Part shown: positions 55,435 through 64,000 of the stretch, piece after piece
Position numbering within the stretch: position 1 is the first letter of the stretch
Layout: each line of letters begins with the position of its first letter
DNA from: Mesorhizobium sp. AR02
GTDB taxonomy: Bacteria > Pseudomonadota > Alphaproteobacteria > Rhizobiales > Rhizobiaceae
Length of the DNA: 64,000 nt
Direction: 5' to 3'
Assembly: GCF_024746835.1 (NCBI RefSeq)
Contig: NZ_CP080531.1
Coordinates: forward strand, 4,608,001 to 4,672,000
The notes under the pieces: generated by a model
The model's database searches: none
The model's input: the letters and a program-made list of their open reading frames with translations, nothing else
What the model was told of the DNA's origin: nothing
Program-made: the position numbers and the translations under genes

Positions 55435-56142
55435 TCACTGCAACTGCTTCAGCACGCCGATGATCGCCTTGCCGTCGGTGAAATAGGGGTCACCGCCGCC
55501 ATTGCGGCCGGTTTTGGTGGCGCCGATGCCGGCCAGGTCGCTGGTCGATGCCAGCAGTCCGGCTGCGTTCAGGTCACCGATCTCGAAGTCGCGTTCGGCA
55601 TCGATGTCGGGACCGATGTGATGCGTGATCGCGCCGGTATCGTGGCTGAGGCCGACGCCGCGATCGAAGCTGGCGGCACCCAGCCAGAGCGGGCGGCCGT
55701 CGTCGCCGACCGTATCCGTCTGCCAGAAACGGACGTGGTGGCGCCGGTCGGCACTGTCGCCCACCGGTTTTTCGAAAGCGAGATCCTGGGCGCGGCCCTC
55801 GAACAGCAGGCGGCTCATCGGCGCATCGGGATAGGGGCGGGAAAACAGGACGCTTTCGCCGATATCGATGGCGGTTCTCAGGGTGACGGCATCGGCGGTG
55901 TCCCAACCGGCGACGGCAAAGGCATGGACCACTTCCTTTTCCGTACCGACAAGGCCGACATTGATCGGGTCGCCCGGAATGCCTTGCGGCGTGTGCGTCA
56001 CCATTTCGAAGCGCTGGTCGCGAAAGCCGCGCTCCCGGAATGTCCAGAATTCCGGCGCGGCGAGATAGGCAAGCGCCAGCCAGGCGCCCAGCAGGGCCGC
56101 CAGCCAGATTGTCACGCGTCGCCGAAGGCTTCGTTGGCTCAT
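55435..56142 (-). CDS. LssY C-terminal domain protein
   Basis: The 235 residues have an N-terminal membrane anchor (VTIWLAALLGAWLALAYLAA). The LssY_C domain follows (HTPQGIPGDPINVGLVGTEK, VVHAFAVAGWDTADAVTLRT, LFEGRAQDLAFEKPVGDSAD, RRHHVRFWQ). In other bacteria LssY_C proteins stand with phosphatase (PAP2) or type II-like secretion genes; none is here. Likely periplasmic. It is convergent with the truncated dehydrogenase, 12 bases away, and divergent from the ChaC gene. Confidence 0.85.
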   Translation of the reverse strand: MSQRSLRRRVTIWLAALLGAWLALAYLAAPEFWTFRERGFRDQRFEMVTHTPQGIPGDPINVGLVGTEKEVVHAFAVAGWDTADAVTLRTAIDIGESVLFSRPYPDAPMSRLLFEGRAQDLAFEKPVGDSADRRHHVRFWQTDTVGDDGRPLWLGAASFDRGVGLSHDTGAITHHIGPDIDAERDFEIGDLNAAGLLASTSDLAGIGATKTGRNGGGDPYFTDGKAIIGVLKQLQ

Positions 56143-56252
56143 GAAGGAGGCTCGATTCGTGCGGTATCTGTTGCCTGACGGTCCCTGGAAATCAATGGCC
56201 AGCGATGCGCAGCCGGTTTATCGTCGGCCATCGTTTTTGCGCGGGGGCAGGA

Positions 56253-56972
56253 ATGAAGGGGAAATCGGCAGGCCGCGGACCGATGGCGTTGACCGCCGAC
56301 CTTGTCGCGAGGGTCGAGCGCATCGAACCGGATCCCGGTCCCGAGTCTGGAACAGCCGAGCATACGGACGCGGAGTTCGACGGCCTTGTCGAGCAACTCT
56401 TGTCGCAATACCGGCCTGAAGCGCTGTGGATATTTGCTTACGGCTCGCTGATCTGGAATCCCGAATTCGTTCCTGTCGAGCAGCGCCCGGCCACGGCGCC
56501 AGGGTGGCACCGCTCATTCTGCCTGAAACTGACCCGCTGGCGTGGGACCCGCGATTTGCCGGCCCTGATGCTGGCTCTCGACCGCGGCGGCAGTTGCAAC
56601 GGCATTGTTTACCGGCTGCCAGTGGAAGACCATTTCGGGCAACTCGGCCAGTTGATGCGCCGCGAGATCGATGCCAACCCGCCAACCAATGTGCCGCGCT
56701 GGATCAAGGTCCTGACCAGGGACGGTCCGCTGCGCGCCCTGGCCTTCGTCGCCGCGCCAGACGGCCGGGCCTATGCCGGGCGGTTGCCGCCGGAGCAGGT
56801 TGCGGACACGCTGGCGCGGGCTGCCGGACATTGGGGCTCGTCGGCGCAGTATCTGTTCCGGACTGTCAGCAAGCTGGAGGAAAGCGGTATCCACGACAGG
56901 AACCTCTGGCGCATCCAGGATCTGGTGGCACGACACATCGTCGCTTCCACCGCTGGCACCGGGCCGGCCTGA
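56253..56972 (+). CDS. Gamma-glutamylcyclotransferase (ChaC family)
   Basis: The ATG at 56253 follows GGGGGCAGG and gives 239 residues. LWIFAYGSLIWNPEF carries the YGSL motif of gamma-glutamyl cyclotransferases. LTRWRGTRDLPALMLALDRG, SCNGIVYRL and LMRREIDANPP complete the ChaC fold, with a Glu in the last segment the likely catalytic residue. ChaC enzymes split glutathione to 5-oxoproline and Cys-Gly. It is convergent with the extensin-like gene, 7 bases apart. Confidence 0.88.
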   Translation: MKGKSAGRGPMALTADLVARVERIEPDPGPESGTAEHTDAEFDGLVEQLLSQYRPEALWIFAYGSLIWNPEFVPVEQRPATAPGWHRSFCLKLTRWRGTRDLPALMLALDRGGSCNGIVYRLPVEDHFGQLGQLMRREIDANPPTNVPRWIKVLTRDGPLRALAFVAAPDGRAYAGRLPPEQVADTLARAAGHWGSSAQYLFRTVSKLEESGIHDRNLWRIQDLVARHIVASTAGTGPA

Positions 56973-56979
56973 TCATTTG

Positions 56980-57786
56980 CTAGCGGCAGGCGCGATAACC
57001 GTTCTTGCGGTTCTTGATGTCGAAGTGGAAATGGTTGCGGTGGTCGTAGTTATAGCCGGGGCCGAGCACGGTGGTAAAATACTGGCAGCCATCGGCGCGC
57101 ACATTGTTGAGGAAGCCACGGGTGCGGAAGGCAAACAGGCCGGGCTTGCGCACGTCGATGTCGTCGCCATTGTTGAGTTCGATGCTCATGACGTCGAGCG
57201 CGTTGCCCTTGCCGTGCTCGGAAAGCACGCCTTCGCCGGCGATGTTGCGGCAGGAATAGCTCGAGCCTTGGTGGATGGTCTTGACGCCGGAGAAGTAGCG
57301 CCAGCGGGCTGAAGGAACGAGTTCGTTCTTCGTCCAGGCGGCGAAGGTGGCGGCCATGTCGCAGGTCAGCGTCGCGGCGGGCTTCATCTCGACACTGCCG
57401 ATGGCCGTGACCTTGACCGGATAGTCGATGCCGCACTGGCCTTCATGGATCGGCGCCAGGTCGGTGTAGGCGACATCGAGGCGTTTCAGCTGCTGGCGGC
57501 AGTCGATTTCGCTGGCCGGTATCTGCTCGACGGGCGACATCGGGGTATCCATGCGCGGATAGGCGGCCTGCGTCATATAGGGATTGGAGGGGACAAGCCT
57601 CTGCATGCCCGTATATTGCGGCACGGCCGAGGTTTGCGCGCCGACATCGACGGCCGGCTGCAGCGACAATACGCTGCCGGTGTTGCAGGCCGAAACCGCG
57701 GCGAGGGTGAGGCCGGCGGCCAGCAGCGCTGCTGGTTTCGATCGGCGCGCGGTGGCGAAAAACACGGCGCGAAATTTGCCGGCCAT
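56980..57786 (-). CDS. Extensin-like (M15-type) exported protein
   Basis: The 268 residues have a Sec signal with a possible lipobox (LLAAGLTLAAVSAC, Cys at about 34). The extensin-like C-terminal domain shows SYSCRNIAGEGVLSEHGKGN, NALDVMSIEL and the terminal HFHFDIKNRK. EHGKGNALD and HFHFD mirror the HxxGxAxD and HxH zinc sites of M15 D-alanyl-D-alanine carboxypeptidases. Peptidoglycan trimming is likely. Neighbour and paralogue of the next gene. Confidence 0.85.
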   Translation of the reverse strand: MAGKFRAVFFATARRSKPAALLAAGLTLAAVSACNTGSVLSLQPAVDVGAQTSAVPQYTGMQRLVPSNPYMTQAAYPRMDTPMSPVEQIPASEIDCRQQLKRLDVAYTDLAPIHEGQCGIDYPVKVTAIGSVEMKPAATLTCDMAATFAAWTKNELVPSARWRYFSGVKTIHQGSSYSCRNIAGEGVLSEHGKGNALDVMSIELNNGDDIDVRKPGLFAFRTRGFLNNVRADGCQYFTTVLGPGYNYDHRNHFHFDIKNRKNGYRACR

Positions 57787-57913
57787 TGGCGGAATCCTAA
57801 TTCTGGATATCCGGCATTTTAACGATCAAGGGTAAAGGAAAACTCAGCGCCCGCGTTCACGCCTGCGGCTGAATTGCGGCACGCTCCCTGTGAGCCTATG
57901 GCTGCCTGTGAGC

Positions 57914-59080
57914 CTATTGGCAAAACGTGCCGCCATGCCTGCGCGGTTCGAGATCAAGATGAAAGTGCAAGGCGTGGTCCGCATCGGCGCCAGGCCCGAG
58001 CACGGTCTTGAAGGGCCCGCAGGCGGCCTTGCGGACGGCGTTGAGGAATTTGCCGTCCTTCTCGGGCGGCGTTGGACCGACCTCGACCTTCCTGCCGTCC
58101 GACAAGGTGAAGCTGGCGATGTCGAGCGCGTTGCCGAAGGCGTGCTCCGACAGTTTCCGGGTGCCGTGGCGCGGCCGGCAGACAAAGGCCGAGGCCTGGT
58201 TGATCGACTTGAGGTCGACGCCGAATTCGGCTTTCGCCGCCGGCTGGATGACGTCGGCGGCAAACCGCGCCGCTGCCTCGGCCATCGGGCAGTTGAGCTC
58301 GGTGCCGGGGGCAATCGCGATCGACTTGCCAAGGGACTTCAGAATGATGGGGTAGGGGATTGCGCAGCCGATTTCGGGACTGCTTTCCGCCTTGTGCTCC
58401 TCGAATTCGACGCCGAGCGCCTTCAGCCGCGCGCGGCAGGCGACTTCCTCTGCAGGCATCTTTTCGCCGGGCCGGTCGGCCGAGCGCGGGTCAGGAAGCA
58501 TCTTCTCGTCGCCGGCATCCGCCGGTTTTTCAGGCGGCTGCGGCGCGACAGCCGGTGGCTGGGCCTCAGGTTCGGCGGTGTCGGGCCTTTGTGTCGGGAT
58601 CGGCACCTCGGCCGGCGGCTCCGGCTCGTTTTCGGTTTCGATTGACGGCTCTCGGGCTGAAGATTCGGGGGCTGACGGCTCGGGGCGCGCCTGCTTTGCT
58701 TGACGAGACTTCTCTTCATTGAGCCGGTCGGAGGCGTCCGGGGCCTTTGAGCCTTCCGTCTTTTGCTCTTCAGCCGGTGCGGCGTCGGCCTTTGGCGCGT
58801 CCGTGGGACGCGGCTCGGGCACCGGAACATCGGCGGGCGAGGTTTGCTGCTCTTGCGCTTCCTGTGGCGTCTGCTTTGGCGGCTGCTTACCCCGCGCTCT
58901 CACGCGCTGTTTGACCCTCACCGGCTGGTCCAGACGTTGCGTCAACGGCTGCTCCATCCGAGGGGACAGCGGCTGGTGATGCCTGTGGCGGTGTCTGGCG
59001 TCGGCCGGCGTCGCCAGCAGAACCGCGGCCGCCAGAGGCAGCGCCAAGGTGCAAACTCGGGAAAAGCTCAGCGTTGCCAT
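57914..59080 (-). CDS. Extensin-like (M15-type) protein with long proline-rich linker
   Basis: The start at 59080 (MATLSFSRVCTLALPLAAAV) is set by the signal peptide, cut near ADA; an upstream extension lacks one. The 388 residues comprise the signal, a basic His/Arg patch (HRHRHHQ), a 160-residue Pro/Glu/Lys-rich linker (about 50-200), then the extensin-like domain. That domain has SAFVCRPRHGTRKLSEHAFG, NALDIASFTL and a final ALHFHLDLEP. Zinc-site pattern as in its neighbour. The linker probably spans the peptidoglycan or binds polysaccharide. Confidence 0.85.
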   Translation of the reverse strand: MATLSFSRVCTLALPLAAAVLLATPADARHRHRHHQPLSPRMEQPLTQRLDQPVRVKQRVRARGKQPPKQTPQEAQEQQTSPADVPVPEPRPTDAPKADAAPAEEQKTEGSKAPDASDRLNEEKSRQAKQARPEPSAPESSAREPSIETENEPEPPAEVPIPTQRPDTAEPEAQPPAVAPQPPEKPADAGDEKMLPDPRSADRPGEKMPAEEVACRARLKALGVEFEEHKAESSPEIGCAIPYPIILKSLGKSIAIAPGTELNCPMAEAAARFAADVIQPAAKAEFGVDLKSINQASAFVCRPRHGTRKLSEHAFGNALDIASFTLSDGRKVEVGPTPPEKDGKFLNAVRKAACGPFKTVLGPGADADHALHFHLDLEPRRHGGTFCQ

Positions 59081-59156
59081 CGCTCGGAAACGGCGCCAGC
59101 ACGCCGAAGTTGCCTGGACGGGCGCTTTCCCCCGATCACAATCGGTTACCGCTGCG

Positions 59157-59630
59157 TTACGCGCCGATCGCTTCGAGGCCTTCCTCCAGCCAATCGGCAA
59201 GCAGCGGCATGCCAAGCAGATATTTCGCCGTGCGCTTGTTGGCGCGTTCGCGCGCCGCCGTCACGGCATCGGACCATTCCGAGGCGTCGTAGTCGCCACG
59301 CCCGACCCAGGCGAGCGCGATCAGTTCGGCCGCCTCATCGACATTGAGGTCGTTGATCAGTTCGCGCAATTCCTCTTCGGTCAGGTTCTCCGAACTTTCC
59401 TCGGCAAGGCCGTCATGATGGTGATTGTCGTGCGTATCGCCATCGAACTCGATCTCGTGTTCGGCGCCGTCGGCATAATCCTCGTTGACGGCGGCACTCA
59501 GCGCCTTGGCCTTGAGGATGAACAGGCGCACGGTGTCGGGGCCGATCGTAAGGTCCCAGTCCTTTTCAAGCCGCCGCTGCACGGGCCGTCTCCGTCCGTC
59601 GTTTGCCGGATGATAGCGGATTTGCGGCAT
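59157..59630 (-). CDS. DUF3775 family protein
   Basis: The 157 residues contain the DUF3775 core: TEEELRELINDLNVDEAAEL, IALAWVGRGDYDASEW, and KRTAKYLLGMPLLADWLEEG. The N-terminal part has an acidic/His stretch (DGDTHDNHHHDG) that could bind metal. The protein is soluble; the function of the family is not known. Upstream lies the TPR gene on the opposite strand, 95 bases away. Confidence 0.85.
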   Translation of the reverse strand: MPQIRYHPANDGRRRPVQRRLEKDWDLTIGPDTVRLFILKAKALSAAVNEDYADGAEHEIEFDGDTHDNHHHDGLAEESSENLTEEELRELINDLNVDEAAELIALAWVGRGDYDASEWSDAVTAARERANKRTAKYLLGMPLLADWLEEGLEAIGA

Positions 59631-59725
59631 CCGTCACCTGATGTTCTCCACCCCTGCTTTTTTCCGGGATGAAACGCGGAGCGCTTGGCGTTAGTGTTCT
59701 ATTCTCACCCCTCAAGGAGGCTTCG

Positions 59726-60262
59726 ATGCATAAAAGAATGCTGATCCAGGCGGCGACTGCTCTTGTCGCGCTGCAGTTCTTCTCCGTCCCGGTGTTCGCG
59801 GCGGGCAGTGGCGGTGGCAGCGACCAGACCACCACTCAGTGCAAAAAAGGCGAAGTCTGGGACAAGAAGAAGCAGAAATGCGTGCCGCCCAAGGAAGGCA
59901 TGCTGGACGACGACAGCATCTATGATGCCGGTCATGCGCTGGCGATGGCCGGGCGCTATGACGAGGCGATCGCCGTGCTCAGCCTGGCCGCCAACAAGCA
60001 GGATCCGCGCATCCTCAACTATCTCGGCTATTCGCACCGCCATTCCGGCCGTGTCACCGTGGGCCTCGGCTATTACGAGGAAGCGCTGCGCATCGACCCG
60101 AATTACACGCTGGTACGCGAATATCTCGGTGAGGCGCATCTGCAGATCGGCGATCTGGCCGGCGCCCAGCAGCAACTGATGGAAATCGAGAAGCGCACCG
60201 GCAAGGGATCGCGCGAATACGGTATGCTGTCCGAGCAGATCGACCATTTCATGCGGAGCTGA
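59726..60262 (+). CDS. Exported tetratricopeptide-repeat protein
   Basis: The ATG at 59726 follows AAGGAGG and gives 178 residues. A Sec signal (AATALVALQFFSVPVFAAGS) and a short Cys-containing linker (QCKKGEVWDKKKQKCVPP) precede two or three TPR units (AGRYDEAIAVLSLAANKQDP, RILNYLGYSHRHSG, YYEEALRIDPNYTLVREYLG). It is a probable periplasmic protein-binding helper. A strong terminator follows at 60284-60313. Confidence 0.85.
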   Translation: MHKRMLIQAATALVALQFFSVPVFAAGSGGGSDQTTTQCKKGEVWDKKKQKCVPPKEGMLDDDSIYDAGHALAMAGRYDEAIAVLSLAANKQDPRILNYLGYSHRHSGRVTVGLGYYEEALRIDPNYTLVREYLGEAHLQIGDLAGAQQQLMEIEKRTGKGSREYGMLSEQIDHFMRS

Positions 60263-60283
60263 TCAGGCCGCAGGGCTTATCGA

Positions 60284-60313
60284 AGCGGCCGCGAGCGATC
60301 GCGGCCGCTTTTT
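60284..60313 (+). terminator. Strong intrinsic terminator after the TPR gene
   Basis: AGCGGCCGCGA (60284-60294) and TCGCGGCCGCT (60299-60309) are perfect 11-base arms with a 4-base loop, followed by TTTTT. It cleanly separates the TPR transcript from the greA leader. Confidence 0.85.
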
Positions 60314-60412
60314 GCTGCCCCTGTCTCGGTGAAAGCGGGGATGATTTTTGCAAAACCGATTTTTGGGCGTGAAAAACCCGGGAAGATTGCTATATTGGGG
60401 CAAATTGCGGTG

Positions 60413-60455
60413 AAACGGTTCCGTTAGCCCGAGGCTGCCGGACCGTTTTCTTTTT
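60413..60455 (+). promoter_or_regulatory. Terminator-like hairpin in the greA leader
   Basis: The arms AAACGGT.CCG and CGGACCGTTT, with an inner AGCC/GGCT stem, form a hairpin (60413-60448). It is followed by TCTTTTT, about 60 bases before the greA start. A TATATT (60391-60396) could be the -10 of the greA promoter, placing this hairpin in the leader RNA. Confidence 0.6.
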
Positions 60456-60515
60456 GTACCCAACGACAAGGCTTCCCCCGAAACGCGGGGGTGGCGGCAG
60501 GAAAGGTCAGGCATC

Positions 60516-60989
60516 ATGAACAAGGTCCCGATGACAGGCGAGGGGTTCGCGTCATTGAAGGAAGAACTGCGTTGGCGCCAGCAGGAAGAGCGGCCGCGCA
60601 TCATCGAGGCGATCTCAGAGGCGCGCTCGCATGGCGATCTGTCAGAAAATGCCGAATATCATGCCGCCAAGGAGGCGCAGAGCCTCAATGAGGGCCGTGT
60701 CAACGAGCTCGAGGATCTGATCGCGCGCGCCGAGGTGATCGACGTCACCAAGCTCAGCGGCGACAAGGTCAAGTTCGGCGCCACCGTCGTGCTGGTCGAC
60801 GAGGACACCGAGGAAAAGAAGACCTACCAGATCGTCGGCGACCAGGAGGCGGACGTGAAGTCCGGCCGCATCTCGATCTCCTCGCCGATTGCACGGGCGC
60901 TGATCGGCAAGGAAGTCGGCGACGCCATCGAGGTCAATGCGCCCGGCGGTGCAAGGGGTTATGAGATCGTCCAGGTGCAGTTTATCTAG
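60516..60989 (+). CDS. greA: Transcription elongation factor GreA
   Basis: The 157 residues match the usual 158. The coiled-coil N-terminus has [40 protein letters not shown] and [20 protein letters not shown], whose tip ([14 protein letters not shown]) carries the acidic residues that enter the polymerase secondary channel. The FKBP-like C-terminal domain reads [40 protein letters not shown]. GreA rescues backtracked RNA polymerase by stimulating transcript cleavage. Its leader carries a terminator-like hairpin. Confidence 0.97.
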   Translation: MNKVPMTGEGFASLKEELRWRQQEERPRIIEAISEARSHGDLSENAEYHAAKEAQSLNEGRVNELEDLIARAEVIDVTKLSGDKVKFGATVVLVDEDTEEKKTYQIVGDQEADVKSGRISISSPIARALIGKEVGDAIEVNAPGGARGYEIVQVQFI

Positions 60990-61035
60990 GCGTCAAAGGC
61001 GAGGGGCACTCGGCCTCTTTTTGCTCAATTCCAAA

Positions 61036-61190
61036 CGCCGCGCTGCCCCTCATCTGGCTGCCGCCATCTTCTCCCCGTGAACGGGGAGAAGGACGCCTCA
61101 TCGATGGTTTCGCCAATCGCCAGCGTTGCGGGCCAGCTTCTTTCGCCCCGTTTACGGGGAGAAATGCCCGCCAGGGCAATGAGGGGCGGC
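61036..61190. repeat. Paired intergenic palindromic repeats between greA and waaC
   Basis: Two inverted units are present: CGCGCTGCCCCTCATCTGGC with hairpin arms CTTCTCCCCG/CGGGGAGAAG (61068-61091), and at the right CCCGTTTACGGGG with GGGCAATGAGGGGCGGCGC. They lie between convergent genes and may end both transcripts. Same family as at 17.3 and 19.8 kb. Confidence 0.7.
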
Positions 61191-61222
61191 GCTGACCTTT
61201 CCAATTGAATTGATTGAGAAAA

Positions 61223-62212
61223 TCAACTCTTGGCAGCGTTGGCCCGACCAAGTGTCTGGCGCTCCAACAGCCTGTCCGCTTCCGCCACCACCTCTGCCGG
61301 CGCCAAACGCGCCCCAGGCACGGCCAGCAGCGTCGCCGCATAGGGCCCGCGTGGACCGGTCAAACCCGGCTCGGTGGCCAAAAACACCGCGACCGTCGGC
61401 AGGCCGAAGGCGCTGGCGAGGTGGGTCAGGCCGGTGTCGGCTCCGATGATTATCGTCGAGCGGCCGAGGATGGCGGCAATGTCGGCCAGTGGCGACTTTG
61501 GCACCACGACAGTGGATGGCACGGCTTTGGCGATCCCTTCAGCAACCGTCTTCTCACGCTCGTTCGACCAGGTGGTGACCGGCGTCATGCCGCGCTCGAC
61601 CAGCAGACGGGCTGTTACGATCCAGTCTTCGACAGGCCATTTCTTGTCCTCGCGGCTGGTGCCGTGCAGCAGGAAGGCGGTTTTTCCAGTGATGCCGGCG
61701 AGACCGCCGGGTGGTGGCACGATGCCGGAGTTGAGCGTCGACAGATCGGGCTTGTAGCCGAGCGCCAGCCCGAACAGCCGGCGCGTCCGTTCGATGGCGT
61801 GCAGGTCGCGCGGCACGCCGTAGGTGACGTCATAAAACAGCGTCGCCGAGGGTTCGCGCGCGCTCGACCGGTCGAAGCCGGCAATTGGTGCGCCGGCCTG
61901 CCTTGCCACCAGGGCCGACTTCAGCAGGCCCTGCGCATCGATGACCAGGTCGTAGCGGCATTCGCGCAAGGTGCGGCGCAGCGCGGCCGCCTCACGCCAG
62001 GTGCCGCCGCTGAACAGCGCCTTGCGCCAGCGCCGGATGGCGACGGTGTGAATCCTGCCGATCGCCGGATGCAAAGCGACGATGCCGGCGAACGCCTCCT
62101 CGACGCACCAGTCGAAGGACACGTCCGGCCTGACCAGGCTGGCATCCTCGACGGCCGGAAAGGTGTGGATGACATCGCCCATCGACGATGTCTTGACGAT
62201 GAGGACCTTCAT
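61223..62212 (-). CDS. waaC: Lipopolysaccharide heptosyltransferase I
   Basis: The 329 residues begin [20 protein letters not shown], the GT9 N-terminal signature. DLVIDAQGLLKSALVARQAG, FLLHGTSREDKKWPVEDWI and IIGADTGLTHLASAFGLPTV are the donor-binding signatures of WaaC-type heptosyltransferases. The enzyme adds the first L-glycero-D-manno-heptose to Kdo of the LPS inner core. The start at 62212 overlaps the stop of the upstream waaF by four bases (ATGA); a longer frame to 62344 is an artefact. Last gene of the hldD-waaF-waaC run. Confidence 0.92.
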   Translation of the reverse strand: MKVLIVKTSSMGDVIHTFPAVEDASLVRPDVSFDWCVEEAFAGIVALHPAIGRIHTVAIRRWRKALFSGGTWREAAALRRTLRECRYDLVIDAQGLLKSALVARQAGAPIAGFDRSSAREPSATLFYDVTYGVPRDLHAIERTRRLFGLALGYKPDLSTLNSGIVPPPGGLAGITGKTAFLLHGTSREDKKWPVEDWIVTARLLVERGMTPVTTWSNEREKTVAEGIAKAVPSTVVVPKSPLADIAAILGRSTIIIGADTGLTHLASAFGLPTVAVFLATEPGLTGPRGPYAATLLAVPGARLAPAEVVAEADRLLERQTLGRANAAKS

Positions 62213-63216
62213 GCCGCGGCCGGGAGTTCCAGCAGCCGATCCGCCGCCGCCGCGACCTGCCCGACTTGCAATGTCTTCAGGCAGTTGAGATGGCCGAGCG
62301 GGCAGACCTTCTGGTGGCAGGGCGAGCAGGACAGGCCGAGCCAAACCAGTTCGCGGCGCTCCGCCAGCGGCGGCGTGTTCTCAGGCGAGGTCGAGCCATA
62401 GACGGCGACGATCGGTGTGCCGACGCCCGCCGCCACATGCATCAGCCCGCTGTCGTTGGACACCGCCAGCCTTGCCGCCGCGATCAGGTCGATGGCGTCC
62501 TCCAGCCGCGTCTGGCCGGCGAGGTCGACGACGCCGGGGGCAAGGGCTGCGATCTCCGCAGTCACGTCTCGGTCGTTCTTGGAACCGAACAGGGCGACCT
62601 TCAGGCCCTTGCCCATGAACTCGCGGGCAAGACCGGCATAGCTTTCGCTCGGCCAGCGCTTGGCCGGGCCGAATTCGGCGCCAGGCATCAGGGCCACGAA
62701 CTTTCGCGGCGCCAGCCCGAAACGGTCGAGCAGGGTGGCCTGGTTGCCGGCATCCACGGTCAGGTGAGGCGCGCGGAAACTGCCGCCCTTGGCGAGGCTG
62801 AAATAGGCCTGCGCGGTGCGCCGTTTCACGGCATCCGGCAGCGGCACGATATCGGTCAGCAGGCCATAGCGCATCTCGCGCAGATGGCCGAAACGGCGCG
62901 GAATGCGAGCAAAGAACGGGATCAGCGCCGATTTCCAGCTGCCCGGCAGGATATAGGCCATGTCATAGCGGCCGCGCAGCAGGCGGCCGAAACGGCGACG
63001 ATGGGTGAATTCGAGCGCACCGGGTTTCAGCGGAAAGTCGATCTGCTGGCGGATCTCGGGCATGCGCTTGACCAGCGGCGCCGCCCAGGCTGGCGCCAGC
63101 ACATCGATGGCGGCGTTGGGATGCAGCTCCTTCAGCGCCGAAAACAGGCACTGCGCCATCACCATATCGCCCACCCAGCGTGGGCCGATCACGAGGATCG
63201 TTGGGCTTTCAGCCAT
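62209..63216 (-). CDS. waaF: Lipopolysaccharide heptosyltransferase II
   Basis: The 335 residues begin [20 protein letters not shown], then [40 protein letters not shown] and [20 protein letters not shown], the GT9 donor-site signatures. The C-terminal [18 protein letters not shown] is the cysteine cluster typical of WaaF. It adds the second heptose of the inner core. It overlaps the end of hldD by 28 bases and waaC by four bases. Confidence 0.93.
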   Translation of the reverse strand: MAESPTILVIGPRWVGDMVMAQCLFSALKELHPNAAIDVLAPAWAAPLVKRMPEIRQQIDFPLKPGALEFTHRRRFGRLLRGRYDMAYILPGSWKSALIPFFARIPRRFGHLREMRYGLLTDIVPLPDAVKRRTAQAYFSLAKGGSFRAPHLTVDAGNQATLLDRFGLAPRKFVALMPGAEFGPAKRWPSESYAGLAREFMGKGLKVALFGSKNDRDVTAEIAALAPGVVDLAGQTRLEDAIDLIAAARLAVSNDSGLMHVAAGVGTPIVAVYGSTSPENTPPLAERRELVWLGLSCSPCHQKVCPLGHLNCLKTLQVGQVAAAADRLLELPAAA

Positions 63217-64000
63217 TCGACATAGTCTCTGACACCGGTTTCCACTGTCCGGAACTGGCCGTTATAACCGGCCGCGCGCAAACGGGACATATCAGCTTGC
63301 GTAAAGCTCTGGTAGCTGCCCTTGAGGTGATCGGGGAAGGGGATGAATTCGATCTCGCCCTTGCCCAGCGTGTCGATGACCGTTTCGGCGATAGCCCGGA
63401 AGGGCTGGGCGCGGCCGGTGCCGCAGTTGAAGATGCCGCTCGAGCCGCGCTTCCACAGCCACAGATTGACGTCGGCGACGTCGCCGACATGAATGAAGTC
63501 GCGGCTCTGTTCGCCGGGGCCGAAGCCATCGTAAGCGCCGAACAATTTCGGGTTTTCGCCACGCTCGACCTGGTTGAACAGATGGAAGGCGACCGAGGCC
63601 ATGGCGCCCTTATGCGCCTCGCGCGGGCCATAGACGTTGAAATAGCGCAGGCCCGCGACCTGCGAATGGTCGGTATCGAAGACGGTGCGCCTGACATAGC
63701 CGTCGAACAGTTTCTTCGAATAGGCGTAGACGTTGAGCGGCCGCTCGAGCGCCGGCTCCTCGCGAAACTCCGAACCGCCGCCATAGACGGAGGCAGAAGA
63801 GGCGTAGAGGAAGGGTACGCGCAGCGCCTGGCAGGCATGCAGCAGCCGCTTGGAGAAGGCGTAGTTCACCTCCATCATGAACTTGCCGTTCCACTCGGTG
63901 GTGGTCGAGCAGGCGCCCTGGTGGAACACCGCCTCGATGCGGCCGAGCGATCCGGCCTCGATGCGCGGCAAAAAATCGTCCTTGTCGAGATAGTCGGCAA
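63189..64000 (-). CDS. hldD: ADP-L-glycero-D-manno-heptose 6-epimerase, 5' end outside the window
   Basis: About 270 residues of the 3' part are visible; the N-terminal NAD-binding GxxGxxG segment lies beyond 64000. Family features: [36 protein letters not shown], the catalytic YAYSK ([19 protein letters not shown]), and [20 protein letters not shown]. Epimerises ADP-D,D-heptose to the L,D form, the donor for WaaC and WaaF. First visible gene of the LPS heptose operon. Confidence 0.93.
   Translation of the reverse strand, partial: ADYLDKDDFLPRIEAGSLGRIEAVFHQGACSTTTEWNGKFMMEVNYAFSKRLLHACQALRVPFLYASSASVYGGGSEFREEPALERPLNVYAYSKKLFDGYVRRTVFDTDHSQVAGLRYFNVYGPREAHKGAMASVAFHLFNQVERGENPKLFGAYDGFGPGEQSRDFIHVGDVADVNLWLWKRGSSGIFNCGTGRAQPFRAIAETVIDTLGKGEIEFIPFPDHLKGSYQSFTQADMSRLRAAGYNGQFRTVETGVRDYVEWLKAQRSS

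Noticed and set aside
59041..59215. Upstream start of the second extensin-like gene at 59215
   Set aside because: It would put 45 polar residues before a clear Sec signal; the ATG at 59080 is better.

Overview
The window reads as chromosomal DNA of an alphaproteobacterium of the order Rhizobiales, most likely Mesorhizobium or a close relative. The grounds are high GC, coding density and several gene families common there (a Tlde1/DUF2778 protein, paired extensin-like proteins, DUF1344, DUF3775, a PrsDE-like secretion pair beside a GH16 glycanase). Dispersed hairpin repeats of rhizobial type (CTTCTCCCC/GGGGAGAAG arms, and GCAATTCC/GGAATTGC arms) also sit between many genes. The genus call rests on recognition, not on a search. 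I see no rRNA, tRNA, CRISPR array, insertion sequence or phage gene.

Layout. 1-7.3 kb: an ABC-F ATPase behind a small leader ORF that looks like a translational attenuator, a small hypothetical gene, an enlarged uvrB and a Tlde1/DUF2778 protein. 7.8-12.4 kb: a plus-strand operon of a Tat-type isoaspartyl-methyltransferase-like protein, a membrane protein with a spermidine-synthase-like domain and a secreted hydrolase-like protein. 12.4-19.8 kb: a LysR/dioxygenase divergent pair and several envelope or hypothetical genes. 20-27.4 kb: a FAD oxidase, secreted and membrane hypotheticals, an 850-base non-coding stretch with a long imperfect inverted repeat, and a lipid kinase. 27.4-31.2 kb: a tightly overlapped catabolic operon (GMC oxidoreductase, enolase-superfamily dehydratase, beta-hydroxyacid dehydrogenase). 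31.4-33.2 kb: purC, a thioesterase and a small exported protein.

33.4-40.4 kb holds three HxlR-type regulators, each next to a redox or efflux gene (FMN reductase, quinone oxidoreductase, EmrAB-like pump), which suggests a response to electrophiles or quinones. 41.3-43 kb holds an ECF sigma factor coupled to a DGPF/YCII protein. 43-48 kb holds an EamA transporter, then a LysR gene divergent from two aldo/keto reductases and a flavodoxin-like protein.

48.4-53 kb is a type I secretion module: a GH16 beta-glycanase with calcium-binding repeats, then its ABC exporter and adaptor. It lies between a roughly 105-base decayed copy of the 3' end of a CorC/HlyC-type gene and the intact gene, in direct orientation, which suggests a gained or rearranged block. 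Just beyond, a deletion scar joins the 3' end of a LysR gene to a dehydrogenase gene lacking its 5' end. 55.4-64 kb carries envelope genes (LssY domain, ChaC, two extensin-like proteins), DUF3775, a TPR protein, greA with a terminator-like leader, and the LPS heptose genes hldD-waaF-waaC, with hldD cut by the window edge.
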